IMG/VR virus record: IMGVR_UViG_3300031857_001231
Coordinates: 1-25,720 of that record
Source: a virus
Direction: 5' to 3' (one strand)
Length of the DNA stretch: 25,720 nt
A program made the translations under genes and the position numbers. The notes below the pieces were generated by a model. That model searched no databases, was not told the origin of the DNA, and saw only the letters and a program-made list of their open reading frames with translations. Positions 13,784 to 21,847 of the stretch are shown here, one piece after another; the first letter of the stretch is position 1; each line of letters begins with the position of its first letter.

Positions 13784-14081
13784 CCTCGTCGGTCACCTCA
13801 GTGAGCAGCACGGTTGAAAAGCCCGTGCCATCCGGCTCGATCCGCAGAACTTCAAACGTGCCGCATTTCAGCGTGATCGTGTCTTCACGTTTCAACGTCC
13901 CCAGGTCGCAATCGCGGACAACGAGGCGTTTCTGCGTGGTGTCCAGAACAGTCTCGCCGATGCTCGCATCGAAAAACGCGGCGTCGTAAATGCCCTTCAC
14001 TTCGCGGTCGCCTGCGTCGGTGTTAAGAACGACAGTCTCGCCAAAGTCGGACACGAATATGTGCTGAGGATCGCGGATCAT
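13776..14081 (-). CDS. Head-tail joining protein, lambda FII-like
   Basis: A 101-residue strand-rich protein: IRDPQHIFVSDFGETVVLNT, then REVKGIYDAAFFDASIGETVLDTTQKRLVVRD, then LKREDTITLKCGTFEVLRIEPDGTGFSTVLL. The order of strands and the LKREDTIT...F.V..I.PDG pattern match the lambda FII/head-tail attachment family. It binds the connector at the portal side and receives the tail. The start overlaps the upstream membrane-protein gene by 4 nt. It lies directly before the gpZ-like gene, as expected from lambda-type order. Confidence 0.75.
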   Translation of the reverse strand: MIRDPQHIFVSDFGETVVLNTDAGDREVKGIYDAAFFDASIGETVLDTTQKRLVVRDCDLGTLKREDTITLKCGTFEVLRIEPDGTGFSTVLLTEVTDEDD

Positions 14082-14296
14082 GATGCCAAGTGCTTGATAA
14101 GCATGTCGCGAATCTCTCTTCGGTCGCGGTCACATTCAGCGATTTGACTTTCCATCGCGTCGAGTCGCTCGCTGCGCTCTTTGTTGAGTTCGGTAATCAG
14201 ATCTGTGTTTGAGCGCGTCAACCACCATACGGCCACACCCATAAGCAATGCGGGCAATCCATTCGATGAAAGTGCATTCAAGAGTTCGGGAGGCAT
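14078..14296 (-). CDS. Small membrane-anchored coiled-coil protein
   Basis: A 72-residue protein: MPPELLNALSSNGLPALLMGVAVWWLTR with one membrane segment (about residues 12-26), then a charged heptad-like helix (NTDLITELNKERSERLDAME then ESQIAECDRDRREIRDMLI). It resembles small phage membrane proteins sometimes called holin- or spanin-like, but no lysis gene is adjacent. It starts 3 nt after the unknown gene at 14300 and overlaps the FII-like gene by 4 nt. The function is unknown. It is one of three small membrane proteins in this window. Confidence 0.7.
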   Translation of the reverse strand: MPPELLNALSSNGLPALLMGVAVWWLTRSNTDLITELNKERSERLDAMESQIAECDRDRREIRDMLIKHLAS

Positions 14297-14299
14297 GGT

Positions 14300-14764
14300 T
14301 TACAAGTTGTCAGATAGTTGAATGGCAGTGTTGAAGATCGCGTCGAGTTGCTGTGGCGTTTGACCGATGGCAGCACCAAGCGCAATGACGAAAGGATGAT
14401 CGCGATGGACGGTTGTGCTTTGTGCGGTGCTCCACCAGATCTCGCCTTCGGGAGTTACTAAAGCGGCGGATTTAACCTGTTGGTAAAGTCCGGCTTCAAG
14501 GAGCGCAAATGCCAAGGAGCGGAAACTGACGACGACGGGCTGCGTCGGATTCTCATTCACCTGCCACCCGAGCGTGAGCGTCTTGGCCTCGTGGTCGGGC
14601 ACCTCGGTGCGCGTGAGGTATTGGTTGGTCGCGATGTCTGGCTGTGGGATTTCGATGACTTGATAAACTTGCAGCGTCGAGTCGAGGCCGACAATCTCAG
14701 CGTCGTCGTCGCGAGGATAGGATGGAAGGAAGGTCTGCGTGACGGTGTTGTAGAGTCTTTTCAT
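14300..14764 (-). CDS. Phage protein of unknown function in the fibre cluster
   Basis: A 154-residue acidic protein that I do not recognise. The N-terminal half ([20 protein letters not shown], then DSTLQVYQVIEIPQPDIATNQYLTRTEV) looks strand-rich. The C-terminal half is helical (FALLEAGLYQQVKSAALV, then LGAAIGQTPQQLDAIFNTAIQLSDNL). Its start overlaps the F5/8C-like gene by 4 nt, and that in turn overlaps the collagen-like gene by 4 nt. It is thus translated with this accessory fibre set and may be a chaperone or component of it. This role is an inference from coupling only. Confidence 0.65.
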   Translation of the reverse strand: MKRLYNTVTQTFLPSYPRDDDAEIVGLDSTLQVYQVIEIPQPDIATNQYLTRTEVPDHEAKTLTLGWQVNENPTQPVVVSFRSLAFALLEAGLYQQVKSAALVTPEGEIWWSTAQSTTVHRDHPFVIALGAAIGQTPQQLDAIFNTAIQLSDNL

Positions 14765-15255
14765 GCGCTGATTTTGAATTCAAATTCGAGGGCGTAGGGG
14801 GATTGGTTTGTGCTGCCGCTGATTTTTTTCATGCGATAGTAACGGAATGCCGTGGTGTTGGCGGACAGCGCGGTGATCGTCGAAGTCGTTGCTCCGCCAA
14901 GCGTGAAGGTTGATCCAATGCTCGTCCAAGTGCTGTTGTCATTTGAGCCTTCCCATTGCCAGACTCCCTGAGTCTGTGCGCCGCTTTGATAAAATTTAAT
15001 TTCATTGATGACTTTAGCGGTGCTGAAATCGAATTTTAGCCATTCACCATTCGCGCACCCATTCGGCATCCAAATATTTGATGTGGCTTTATTTCCGTCC
15101 TTTAGCTGGAAGAAATTCACTGAGGCATTCATCGGGTTGCTCGCGCCCGACTGGGTTATTGTCGGGATGCCGCTGGTGCGATTGCCTGAGCCACCAGGAT
15201 TCGAGTAACTGGTGGAAACAGCCACAGAATACTGGAAGGAATTTACGAGGTTCAT
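14761..15255 (-). CDS. F5/8 type C (discoidin)-like carbohydrate-binding protein
   Basis: A 164-residue beta-rich protein consisting of one discoidin-like domain. The family pattern is visible: [37 protein letters not shown], then [18 protein letters not shown], then [24 protein letters not shown]. Such domains bind glycans. There is no signal peptide, consistent with a virion part. It is coded with a collagen-like fibre protein (4-nt overlap), so it may be the receptor-binding or decoration tip of that fibre. Codon use is AT-richer than in the tail genes, suggesting separate acquisition. Confidence 0.75.
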   Translation of the reverse strand: MNLVNSFQYSVAVSTSYSNPGGSGNRTSGIPTITQSGASNPMNASVNFFQLKDGNKATSNIWMPNGCANGEWLKFDFSTAKVINEIKFYQSGAQTQGVWQWEGSNDNSTWTSIGSTFTLGGATTSTITALSANTTAFRYYRMKKISGSTNQSPYALEFEFKISA

Positions 15256-17177
15256 GCGCGAGTTCCGATAATGGTTACCTTCAACCCAGCGCCAGCGATG
15301 GTGCTGCCGATCTGGTCGATGTCGATAGTGATCTCTGAATCGTCCGCCAATGCTGAGTCTGATATTACTGCTGGAACGGCTGCTGTGGTGCTGGTTTTTT
15401 CTGTGACGTCGATGGAGAGCTTGGTGCTCAGGATGGAGGTTCCGTTTTCGTTGATGTCCACGATCAACGTTGATCCCGTGGGCGCAGTGCCAACACTTGC
15501 CCGCACAGACGTAACCGTCATCGCGCAGGGCATGCGAAAAGTTAGCTTTGTGGTTCCTGCGGTAAGTGCGGTAGTTTCGTCTGAAACTGCTGCTGAATAC
15601 TCAAATGGCATACCAACAAAGCTGCCACCTGCTCGATAAATGAGATTTCCTTCAATGGTTAAATTGCCAGCCGAGCTACGGGCGAGAGTCGTGTCAGAGG
15701 CATGACCAATATTTAGACTTCCGACTCCCAACGCCGTGGAGGTTGAAGCTGTGATTCCAGCAACAGGTAGGCCCGTGCAATTCGTAAGTGTTCCACTAGA
15801 TGGAGTTCCAAGTGCGCCATTCTGTAAGAGTAAAGTTCCAGAGGCGTCTGGTAGAGATATGGTTTGGTTTGATGTGGCTGTTCCGTTGAGAGTTGTGCGA
15901 GTCGTTGGTGCACCAAACCCAATTGAACCTGTGCCTGTTGTTATAATTGAACCTCCATTATTGCTGGTATCAATATTTCCGCCGCCGTTGCTCGTATTAA
16001 TATAGCCACCTGGATTACCATTTAATCCATCTGTTGCGTCTCCTCCATATGTGTGAATGTAACCACCATTACCTCCGCCGTAGTCACCCCCAGGATCGCC
16101 ACTTGTAAAACCGTTTCCGCCATTGGTTCGGATTTCTCCACCAAATCCGCCAGACCCACCTCCTGGACCTTGTGGTGTTGGTCCACCGTCGCCACCGTAT
16201 GTTAGTAAATTTCCAGCATTAGCTGTGAAAGCGCCGTTATCAGCACCAGATTGCATCCCTATTTTTGCCCTTGTCGCAACGGTTCCATCAATTGGCATCT
16301 CCAAATATGGATCAACCCAACGAATATCCGCACCTCCGAAGGCTCCTGAGTTGTTGAATTGCAACTCAGTGTCAACACCTCCAGGTGTTCCGCCGCTTCC
16401 CGCTGGCCCTTGCGGTCCTTCATTGCCAGTTGCGCCTGGCTCACCTTGCGGTCCTTGTGGACCCTGCGGACCTTCCGGCCCCGTTGGACCTTGTGGGCCC
16501 TGTGGGCCTTCTGGTCCCTGCGGGCCAATCATTGACGCATCGCTCCCAGCCGGTCCCTGTGGACCTTGTGGGCCTTGTGGACCCTGCGGGCCTTCCGGTC
16601 CCGTTGGACCTTCCGGACCCTGTGGGCCTTGGTTGTCTTGCAACTCCCAAACCGCAGCACCTTCGGTAGCATCGCTGCAAACCCACTCACGGCCGTCCTC
16701 ATGCACCCAGCGTGAGCCAACACGGAAACGCATCGAGGCTCGGTCATCATCGTTGACGCTTGGTACACCAAAGTTCATGCGAACCTCGCGGACACCTGCG
16801 CCACTTTGATCAAAGAACCAAAGCCTTCCACCCTCCCAGCGTTGACGATAATCAATCGAGCAGACCTGCTCGATGCCGCCTCCAGAGCCGAGGCTGCCGT
16901 AGCTTGGATCTCCAGCGTCGATGAAGGAGCCATTCTCGAAGTCAATCGGGATGCCGCCACCGACCCCATCAGCACCGGCTGGTCCCTGCGGACCTTCTGG
17001 GCCTTGAGGCCCATCGTTGCCTATTGGACCCTGCGGCCCTTGCGGCCCCTGTGGACCTTGCGAACCTTGCGGGCCTTGTGGGCCTGCTGAGCCTCCTGGA
17101 CCTTGTGGACCTGTTTGACCGATGGGGCCAATCTTGACTTCGACCAATGCGGTGCGTTTGATGATGTCAACGATCAT
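15252..17177 (-). CDS. Collagen-like fibre protein
   Basis: A 641-residue protein with two collagen Gly-X-Y blocks, rich in GPQGP and GPEGP triplets (about residues 17-72 and 180-268). A non-collagen domain with [35 protein letters not shown] lies between them. A Gly-rich region follows ([30 protein letters not shown]), probably a beta-helix shaft. A beta-sandwich-like C-terminus contains [37 protein letters not shown]. Collagen-like phage proteins form trimeric fibres. The short N-terminus [17 protein letters not shown] may attach it to the virion. Its place in the head-to-tail stretch, far from the P2 fibre, argues for a head or neck fibre. Confidence 0.85.
   Translation of the reverse strand: MIVDIIKRTALVEVKIGPIGQTGPQGPGGSAGPQGPQGSQGPQGPQGPQGPIGNDGPQGPEGPQGPAGADGVGGGIPIDFENGSFIDAGDPSYGSLGSGGGIEQVCSIDYRQRWEGGRLWFFDQSGAGVREVRMNFGVPSVNDDDRASMRFRVGSRWVHEDGREWVCSDATEGAAVWELQDNQGPQGPEGPTGPEGPQGPQGPQGPQGPAGSDASMIGPQGPEGPQGPQGPTGPEGPQGPQGPQGEPGATGNEGPQGPAGSGGTPGGVDTELQFNNSGAFGGADIRWVDPYLEMPIDGTVATRAKIGMQSGADNGAFTANAGNLLTYGGDGGPTPQGPGGGSGGFGGEIRTNGGNGFTSGDPGGDYGGGNGGYIHTYGGDATDGLNGNPGGYINTSNGGGNIDTSNNGGSIITTGTGSIGFGAPTTRTTLNGTATSNQTISLPDASGTLLLQNGALGTPSSGTLTNCTGLPVAGITASTSTALGVGSLNIGHASDTTLARSSAGNLTIEGNLIYRAGGSFVGMPFEYSAAVSDETTALTAGTTKLTFRMPCAMTVTSVRASVGTAPTGSTLIVDINENGTSILSTKLSIDVTEKTSTTAAVPAVISDSALADDSEITIDIDQIGSTIAGAGLKVTIIGTRA
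16388..16640 (-). repeat. Collagen-coding repeat block 2
   Basis: Tandem 9-18 bp units coding Gly-Pro-Gln and Gly-Pro-Glu triplets, with variants of GGTCCACAAGG on the minus strand. It is imperfect at third positions, so the repetition is selected at protein level but can also recombine or slip. It is broken by GSDASMI near the middle. Confidence 0.85.
16978..17128 (-). repeat. Collagen-coding repeat block 1
   Basis: The first collagen block of the fibre gene, again made of Gly-Pro-Gln-type triplet codons in degenerate tandem copies. It follows the 16-residue N-terminal segment of the protein directly. It shares many 10-15 bp stretches with block 2. Confidence 0.85.
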
Positions 17178-17527
17178 GGTGTCAGGTCGGTGATTTGCGG
17201 AAGTAGGTTGATCGTGCCGCGAATGATCGGCGTGATGACGCCAGCCTGTGAAATTAGAACGTCAAAGTCGGCCACCTGTGCAACGGTAGCTTCGGGAATG
17301 AGCACGGCAATCAATGCGCCGTCCTCGGCATCCAGTTCGATGGCCGGTGACACTCCGATGCTGTCGGCAGTGAATAAGATCGAGCCGCTCTTCGACCTCG
17401 CGGTCATGGCTACGCGATAGCCTGTAATGTCAATAACCTCGCCAGCATCGTCTTTCAGCCGGAGCTGCAAAACAAACGTGCTGCCAATGGTGGCCTCGGT
17501 GTTGAAGATCTTACAGCTGCAGCTCAT
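17174..17527 (-). CDS. Ig-like/BppU N-terminus-like structural protein
   Basis: A 117-residue protein with a strand-rich layout: [42 protein letters not shown], then [39 protein letters not shown]. This pattern is typical of small beta-sandwich phage proteins related to the BppU N-terminal domain and often coded before fibres. It probably connects the collagen-like fibre to the virion, because its stop overlaps the fibre start by 4 nt. A terminator-like hairpin lies between it and the gene upstream. No catalytic features are seen. Confidence 0.6.
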   Translation of the reverse strand: MSCSCKIFNTEATIGSTFVLQLRLKDDAGEVIDITGYRVAMTARSKSGSILFTADSIGVSPAIELDAEDGALIAVLIPEATVAQVADFDVLISQAGVITPIIRGTINLLPQITDLTP

Positions 17528-17531
17528 AGCC

Positions 17532-17571
17532 TGAAAAAGTCACGCCGCGCCCACGAATTGCGAGCGCGGCG
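17532..17571 (-). terminator. Rho-independent terminator before the fibre cluster
   Basis: The minus strand has CGCCGCGC (17571-17564) and GCGCGGCG (17550-17543), an 8-bp all-GC stem with a 13-nt loop. TGACTTTTTC follows the stem. It lies between the stop of the 70-residue protein and the start of the Ig-like gene. It implies at least partial separation of head and fibre transcripts. Confidence 0.6.
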
Positions 17572-17582
17572 GACTCGTTGAA

Positions 17583-17795
17583 TTACTTCTTGTTGACGTC
17601 GTCCTTTTTTGCTTCCTTGGTCTTTTCAACCTCGGCAGCAAGAGCGACAGGAGCGACAGGAGCGACTTCGACAGCACGCTTGCGAGCGAGCAAGTCAAGA
17701 GCGACAGGACGATCAACCTCGACGGTTGCTCCTGCTTTCGTTGGCTTGCCTTCAATCAACACGTTGGATGTCAGAGTGATTTTCATTCGGGTCAT
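17583..17795 (-). CDS. Small phage protein following the capsid gene
   Basis: A 70-residue protein beginning MTRMKITLTSNVLIEGKPTKAGATVEVDRPVALDLLARKRA. The end is Ala/Val/Lys-rich and low-complexity. The first 40 residues resemble small phage proteins with a KVTLTSN...G...AGD-like pattern found next to structural genes (DUF7210-type), of unknown role. A second in-frame ATG (MKITL, 17786) is an equally good start. No Shine-Dalgarno sequence is clear for either. The gene lies alone between two terminator hairpins (17820-17854 and 17532-17571), so its expression depends on read-through or on an unseen promoter. Confidence 0.7.
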   Translation of the reverse strand: MTRMKITLTSNVLIEGKPTKAGATVEVDRPVALDLLARKRAVEVAPVAPVALAAEVEKTKEAKKDDVNKK

Positions 17796-17819
17796 GGCTT
17801 TGTTTCTAGTTCTGGTTTT

Positions 17820-17854
17820 AGAAAAGAAACGCCCCAGTCACCTAACTGGGGCGT
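17820..17854 (-). terminator. Strong Rho-independent terminator after the capsid gene
   Basis: A perfect 10-bp stem (ACGCCCCAGT at 17854-17845 and ACTGGGGCGT at 17838-17829 on the minus strand) encloses a 6-nt loop and is followed by TTCTTTTCT. It begins 9 nt past the capsid stop. The strongest terminator seen in the window follows the most highly expressed gene type. Confidence 0.8.
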
Positions 17855-17862
17855 CCGTCGAA

Positions 17863-19809
17863 TTAGTCGAGCACGCCGTAGCTAAAGGCGGCAGCGCGAC
17901 GGACTTCGAAGTCCACATCCTGGAAGTTGCTCACAATCACGCGGCCCTTGGTGGACTGCGTGTAAGGATCAACGATGATGTCGAGGCCGCCCCACATGCC
18001 GATGAGCAACTCGGAGAAGTCGCCAAAGAACACGTCGCCGTTGGCGATCTGGTTGGTGACTTCGGAGTCGTAACCGTTCACGCCGTTGCCTTCCCAGATG
18101 ATCATCGAGGTCGAGTCACTGGAGAAGCGCTTCGTGGTCTTGAAGTAGCCCTTCATGCGTGCGTTGTGCACGTAGCGGCTAGTGGCAAGATCAAGGTTGT
18201 CGGCTTCGACTTCCGTTTCCATCGACACCAGCTCGGCCCAGGTTGGGTTTGCACCGGCAAAGCCGACGAACTGGATGCCGCTGGTATTCTTGATGCCGAT
18301 TGGCGCATTGCCGGTGCCGTCACCATAGTAGCCAGCGAGGTCGATGGCCTGGCCCATGCAGGCAGCCAAGTCGCGGCGAAGGAGTGCTTCGACGTCGAGG
18401 CTGGACTGCATCAGCATCTTGCGAGTGACAGCGCCATGAGCGGCAACAGTCTTCGGCGAGAGGCTGATCTGACCAAAGGTCATGTCGCGCTGTGGTGCGC
18501 TCTCGTCTTCACCGATCCAGCCAGCGTTGGCGCTGTTGGTGAGCTGTTTCGGGATGTCGAGGTCGCCCACGAGTCCGCCGAGGATTGTGCCTAGGCGCAT
18601 GATGCTGGTCTTGTTGCGGAGCAGCTCGAAGTAGGAGCTGGCAAGCAGCGTCGTCTGGACGGTCTCGCCACCGGTGCCAGTGTAGCCACTGCCGGTCTTG
18701 ATGGACACGATGTCGCGGCGAGCTTCGTGAGAGAGCGGGCTGCGAAGGATGTCCACGGGGATGACGGTGCCACGAGCGCTCTTGCGGTGAGAGCGGGCAG
18801 CTTCGCAAACGTCCAGCTCGAAGGCTGCGTCTTCACGAAGACCTTTGTTCTGAGGGTCGCAAAGCGAGCGGATCAGCTTCACAAAGCTGAAAGAACGCGC
18901 TTCTTTGTCGTTCAGACCAATCGGAGTGTTGGACTCCTTGAAGGCAGCGCCACGCTTGCTGATTTCCTCAAGGGCGGCAGCGCGGAATTCATCGAGAGAC
19001 TTGCCCTCGGTGACATGGCGTTCAGCAAGCTCGGCGAGCTTGAACTGTTTGCCAGCCGTCATGATGTCGGCCATGCGTTTGCGTTCAGTTTTCACAGCGT
19101 CGCTGTTGTCTTCGCCGACCTGAATGCTGCGCTGAGAAGGCGCGGCGGGCTTGTATTCGGTGACCATCCGAACGAGTTCGGCGTCAGTGATTTCTGCGGA
19201 GGTTTGGATGCCGCGAGCGGCAAGCCATGCGATCATTTGCTCTTTGTTCATAAGATTGTTTTTTCGTGTCTGAGTTGGGTTGATGATTCGGCCCACGCCA
19301 ACAGACGAATCGGCGGGTGCTGAGACGATGCTGATTTCGTATGGCTCCCACTTGGTTACCAGATAAACATCATTCCCGTCGTCGCGGGTTTCTTTCAGCT
19401 TGATCTCGTTGATGCGGTAGCCAACGGACACGTTTTTCAGGATTCCGTCCTGAATATCTTGCCAGACTTCCTCGGCGTCCTCGCGCTTGGAAAAGCGAAC
19501 CAACGCCCTTCCTTTGCCGGTTCCGTCGAGCCAAGCCCGTTCGATGACTCCAAGCACCTCGTCGAGGTCATGGTTGAAAAGTAGTGGTCCGCCATTGTTC
19601 AGGCGGGAAAGATCGACAGCGCCGGCCGAGTGATCGAGCACTTCGATCATGCCGTAGCGCTTTACTTCGATGTCGCTGGAAAACGACAGTTCAATGGTGC
19701 GCTTGTCTTTGTCCACGTTCTCAACGGACATGACGCGATGACCAGCGGCCCCAGGTTCAAAGCCCTCGGGCAACTTACCAATGTCGCGGTGGAATAGACG
19801 TTTACGCAT
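17863..19809 (-). CDS. Fused prohead protease-major capsid protein (HK97 fold)
   Basis: A 648-residue fusion. Residues 1-180 form an S78 prohead protease: FSSDIEVKRYGMIEVLDH, FNHDLDEVLGV with catalytic His80, ILKNVSVGYRI with candidate Ser128, and EISIVSAPADSSVGVGR. Residues 187-300 give a helical, charged delta/scaffold-like region (MNKEQMIAWLAARG; MADIMTAGKQFKLAELAERHV). The HK97 capsid domain follows (TGSGYTGTGGETVQTTLLASSYFELLRNKTSIMRLG; AALLRRDL-like; GQAIDLAGYYGDGTG; GLDIIVDPYTQSTKGRVIVSNFQDVDFEVRRAAAFSYG). It builds and matures the capsid. The start at 19809 lies 9 nt after the portal stop, and an interspersed motif ends 30 nt upstream. An internal ATG at 19251 could yield free capsid protein. 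Confidence 0.93.
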   Translation of the reverse strand: MRKRLFHRDIGKLPEGFEPGAAGHRVMSVENVDKDKRTIELSFSSDIEVKRYGMIEVLDHSAGAVDLSRLNNGGPLLFNHDLDEVLGVIERAWLDGTGKGRALVRFSKREDAEEVWQDIQDGILKNVSVGYRINEIKLKETRDDGNDVYLVTKWEPYEISIVSAPADSSVGVGRIINPTQTRKNNLMNKEQMIAWLAARGIQTSAEITDAELVRMVTEYKPAAPSQRSIQVGEDNSDAVKTERKRMADIMTAGKQFKLAELAERHVTEGKSLDEFRAAALEEISKRGAAFKESNTPIGLNDKEARSFSFVKLIRSLCDPQNKGLREDAAFELDVCEAARSHRKSARGTVIPVDILRSPLSHEARRDIVSIKTGSGYTGTGGETVQTTLLASSYFELLRNKTSIMRLGTILGGLVGDLDIPKQLTNSANAGWIGEDESAPQRDMTFGQISLSPKTVAAHGAVTRKMLMQSSLDVEALLRRDLAACMGQAIDLAGYYGDGTGNAPIGIKNTSGIQFVGFAGANPTWAELVSMETEVEADNLDLATSRYVHNARMKGYFKTTKRFSSDSTSMIIWEGNGVNGYDSEVTNQIANGDVFFGDFSELLIGMWGGLDIIVDPYTQSTKGRVIVSNFQDVDFEVRRAAAFSYGVLD

Positions 19810-19818
19810 GACGGAAAG

Positions 19819-21354
19819 TTATTCAGCCGCAGTGCTAGCGTCTTGTGCGGTTGGTTGCGGAGGGCTTCCCGGCAATAGGTCAGGCACGAGGCCAAGCGCA
19901 TCGAGCGCCTCTTCTTCGCGCTGGCATTCGGCCCACACGTCGTCAGGATCTCCACCCATTTGACGGATGATCTCGGAGCGGCTGACAAGTTTTTGACCGA
20001 TGGCGATGGCATTGGCTTCGACCTCGGTTTTCGGGTCGATCCAGCTCCAGCGCCGTCCGGTGAATGCGGCCTGCTTGTACTTGTCGAGCTTGATGAACGG
20101 CAGCGCACCAGAGCCACCGGCTTTCGTTGGCACGCGGATTTTCTCCATCAGGAGCGCCATTTGTAGCCACTCAGGATAGAGCTGTTCGCACCATGCGGAA
20201 ATGAAAAACTGTTGCAGCCCCTTCCAGACTTCGCGCTCGTCGAGTGCGCCCTGTCGGATGCTGGAAAAGTTCACGCTTGTGAGGTCACCAGCGAGGTTGT
20301 TGTAGCTCACGCCAAGGCCTACGGCGATGGAGCGCAGGCAGGAGCGAGTGAATGCTTCAATCGACTGCTCTGGAAACTGAGGATTCCACTGTTGAAACTC
20401 TCGGCTGCCGATGTTCTCAAAGACGCCCGGCTCGGCATCCATTGGCAAGTCGTCGGTGTCGTCAGGATCTGCGTCAGTGTCTTTGAAGAAGCCCATCTTC
20501 GACGCGCCGATTCGGGCATTGATGATTGCAGCGTCCTCAAACGCGGCCAGGTTCCGCATACGAAAAAGTGCCGTCCGAGTCCACGGAAGGCCACGTTTCT
20601 GACCGATGCACTCCACGACAAAAACGTGAATGACATCCTCTGCGGCAATGCGCTGATATTTCTTGCCGGTGCCGAGCACATAGCCGACTTGGCGCTCGTC
20701 CCAGTCGCGGAACCAGTAGGCCACAGGCTGTTCATCGGAGTTAAACTCGATGCCGTGCTTGACGCGGTTGCCGTTGTTCAGCGTCTCGAAGTGGGTGGGG
20801 TCAAGTCCGACCGGATCAACGAGCTGAATTGCGATGCCATGCGGCAGGTTCTTCGACCGGCGCTTGATTGCAAAGCATTCGCCGTCACGCGCCACAGTGG
20901 TCACGACTAGGCGCTCCACATCGGGACGGCTCATGCTGCGGGTGATCTCATAAACGCCGCGCTTGCTGAATTCATGCCACGCGTTTTCGATGGCATCGCT
21001 TGCGATTGAGTCAGCTTTGCCTGAGGGGTCTTTTACCTGCGATTGCAGATTAAAGCCATTCGGACCGGCGATGTTGTCGCGGCAGAGTTGGAGGAATTTA
21101 CGAGCATGGTCAGACTTCTCGGCTTGGTCGCGTGAGCGAGCCACGAGGCTGTTCCAGTGCTGGTAGATGTAAGCGTCAACGGTGGTCGGTGTGACGGCCC
21201 ACGAGGCGGTCAGGCGGTTGTTGCTGGCTGCGTCCGCAAAATGGCGTTCGCCGACGTTCATGGCGCCAGACTTCGGCTTGATGATGTGCCCTGCCAAACG
21301 CCGAGCTGGTTTGTGCTCGGCTTGCTTGCGGAAAAGAGATGAAAATAGGCCCAT
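19819..21354 (-). CDS. Portal protein, lambda gpB family
   Basis: A 511-residue portal beginning MGLFSSLFRKQAEHKPARRL. Family segments are NNRLTASWAVTPTTVDAYIYQHWNSLVARSRDQ, FLQLCRDNIAGPNGFNLQSQV, HVFVVECIGQKRGLPWTRTALFRMRNLAAFEDAAIINARIGASKMGFF, and YNNLAGDLTSVNFSSIRQGALDER. It forms the dodecameric ring through which DNA is packaged and released. Length matches lambda B (533). I moved the start from an open extension at 21588, which lies inside the upstream gene, to the ATG at 21354, 4 nt after that gene's stop. The C-terminal PQPTAQDASTAAE carries the coding version of the interspersed motif. Confidence 0.94.
   Translation of the reverse strand: MGLFSSLFRKQAEHKPARRLAGHIIKPKSGAMNVGERHFADAASNNRLTASWAVTPTTVDAYIYQHWNSLVARSRDQAEKSDHARKFLQLCRDNIAGPNGFNLQSQVKDPSGKADSIASDAIENAWHEFSKRGVYEITRSMSRPDVERLVVTTVARDGECFAIKRRSKNLPHGIAIQLVDPVGLDPTHFETLNNGNRVKHGIEFNSDEQPVAYWFRDWDERQVGYVLGTGKKYQRIAAEDVIHVFVVECIGQKRGLPWTRTALFRMRNLAAFEDAAIINARIGASKMGFFKDTDADPDDTDDLPMDAEPGVFENIGSREFQQWNPQFPEQSIEAFTRSCLRSIAVGLGVSYNNLAGDLTSVNFSSIRQGALDEREVWKGLQQFFISAWCEQLYPEWLQMALLMEKIRVPTKAGGSGALPFIKLDKYKQAAFTGRRWSWIDPKTEVEANAIAIGQKLVSRSEIIRQMGGDPDDVWAECQREEEALDALGLVPDLLPGSPPQPTAQDASTAAE
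19840..19860 (-). repeat. Interspersed motif copy 3, upstream of the capsid fusion
   Basis: The core here is GCAACCAACCGCACAAGAC, one base different from copies 1 and 2. It lies within the last codons of the portal gene (coding PTAQD) and ends 30 nt before the protease-capsid ATG. The spacing to the start codon equals that of copies 1 and 2 within one base. Confidence 0.6.
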
Positions 21355-21358
21355 GATC

Positions 21359-21847
21359 TCAGAATCGAACGGCGATTCGCGGCCCGAGGCCTGCGATGCC
21401 TTTGTTTTTGCGTTCTTCGCGCTGCACTTCGGCGGCAAAATGACTGCGAATCTGCAATAGCTCGGCCACGCTGTATCGTTCCAGTTCGCGATTGTTGATC
21501 TTGTAGCGGCGCACGCCTTCGACTGCCTGACCGGCGAGCATTGCGTCGATGGCTTCGAGCGATTTCCGAGCTTGGCTGCGGATGTCACCGGCTGCCAGGG
21601 CGGCGCGGATCGTGAACGAGTGCCGAGTAACGATGCGCTTCACGTTGCCCGTGAAGGTCGCCCAGACTTCGGCGGCATACTCGCCAGCGTTCAGGCTTGC
21701 AGTGTCGAGGTTGACCGTCCACTCGTTGCCGCTGGCGGTCATCGAAGCCGTGCCAGTCTTCGGGCCGCCATAGCGCAGTTCGACCGCCGTCGCATCGGCG
21801 ACAGTTTCGATGATGGTCAAAGTCTCGCCTTTTGTTAGAGTCGCCAT
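21359..21847 (-). CDS. Ig-like plus gpW-like head-tail joining protein
   Basis: A 162-residue protein between the large terminase and portal, the place of gpW in lambda. Residues 1-85 look like an Ig-like beta domain (VELRYGGPKTGTASMTASGNEWTVNLDTASLNAGEYAAEVWATFTGN). Residues 92-162 are helical and end in a gpW-like pattern: SLEAIDAMLAGQAVEGVRRYKINNRELERYSVAELLQIRSHFAAEVQRE, then GPRIAVRF. GpW fits under the portal and seals packaged DNA. Lambda gpW has only 68 residues, so this is a possible fusion. The ATG lies 13 nt inside the terminase frame. The gpW link is by position and pattern, not proven. Confidence 0.65.
   Translation of the reverse strand: MATLTKGETLTIIETVADATAVELRYGGPKTGTASMTASGNEWTVNLDTASLNAGEYAAEVWATFTGNVKRIVTRHSFTIRAALAAGDIRSQARKSLEAIDAMLAGQAVEGVRRYKINNRELERYSVAELLQIRSHFAAEVQREERKNKGIAGLGPRIAVRF

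Noticed and set aside
16123-16809. Pro-rich 228-residue plus-strand frame
   Set aside because: It is the complement of collagen Gly-Pro codons, which automatically gives Pro/Gly/Cys-rich frames.
16388-17128. Repeats that could suggest a CRISPR array
   Set aside because: There are no constant repeats with unique spacers; units are 9-18 bp, degenerate and in frame, coding collagen triplets.
17578-18594. 338-residue plus-strand open frame
   Set aside because: It is antisense to the capsid domain and the small downstream gene; the minus-strand proteins are recognisable, this is not.
21355-21588. 78-residue N-terminal extension of the portal frame
   Set aside because: It lies entirely within the upstream gene in another frame, is unlike portal N-termini, and a good ATG (21354) exists after that gene's stop.
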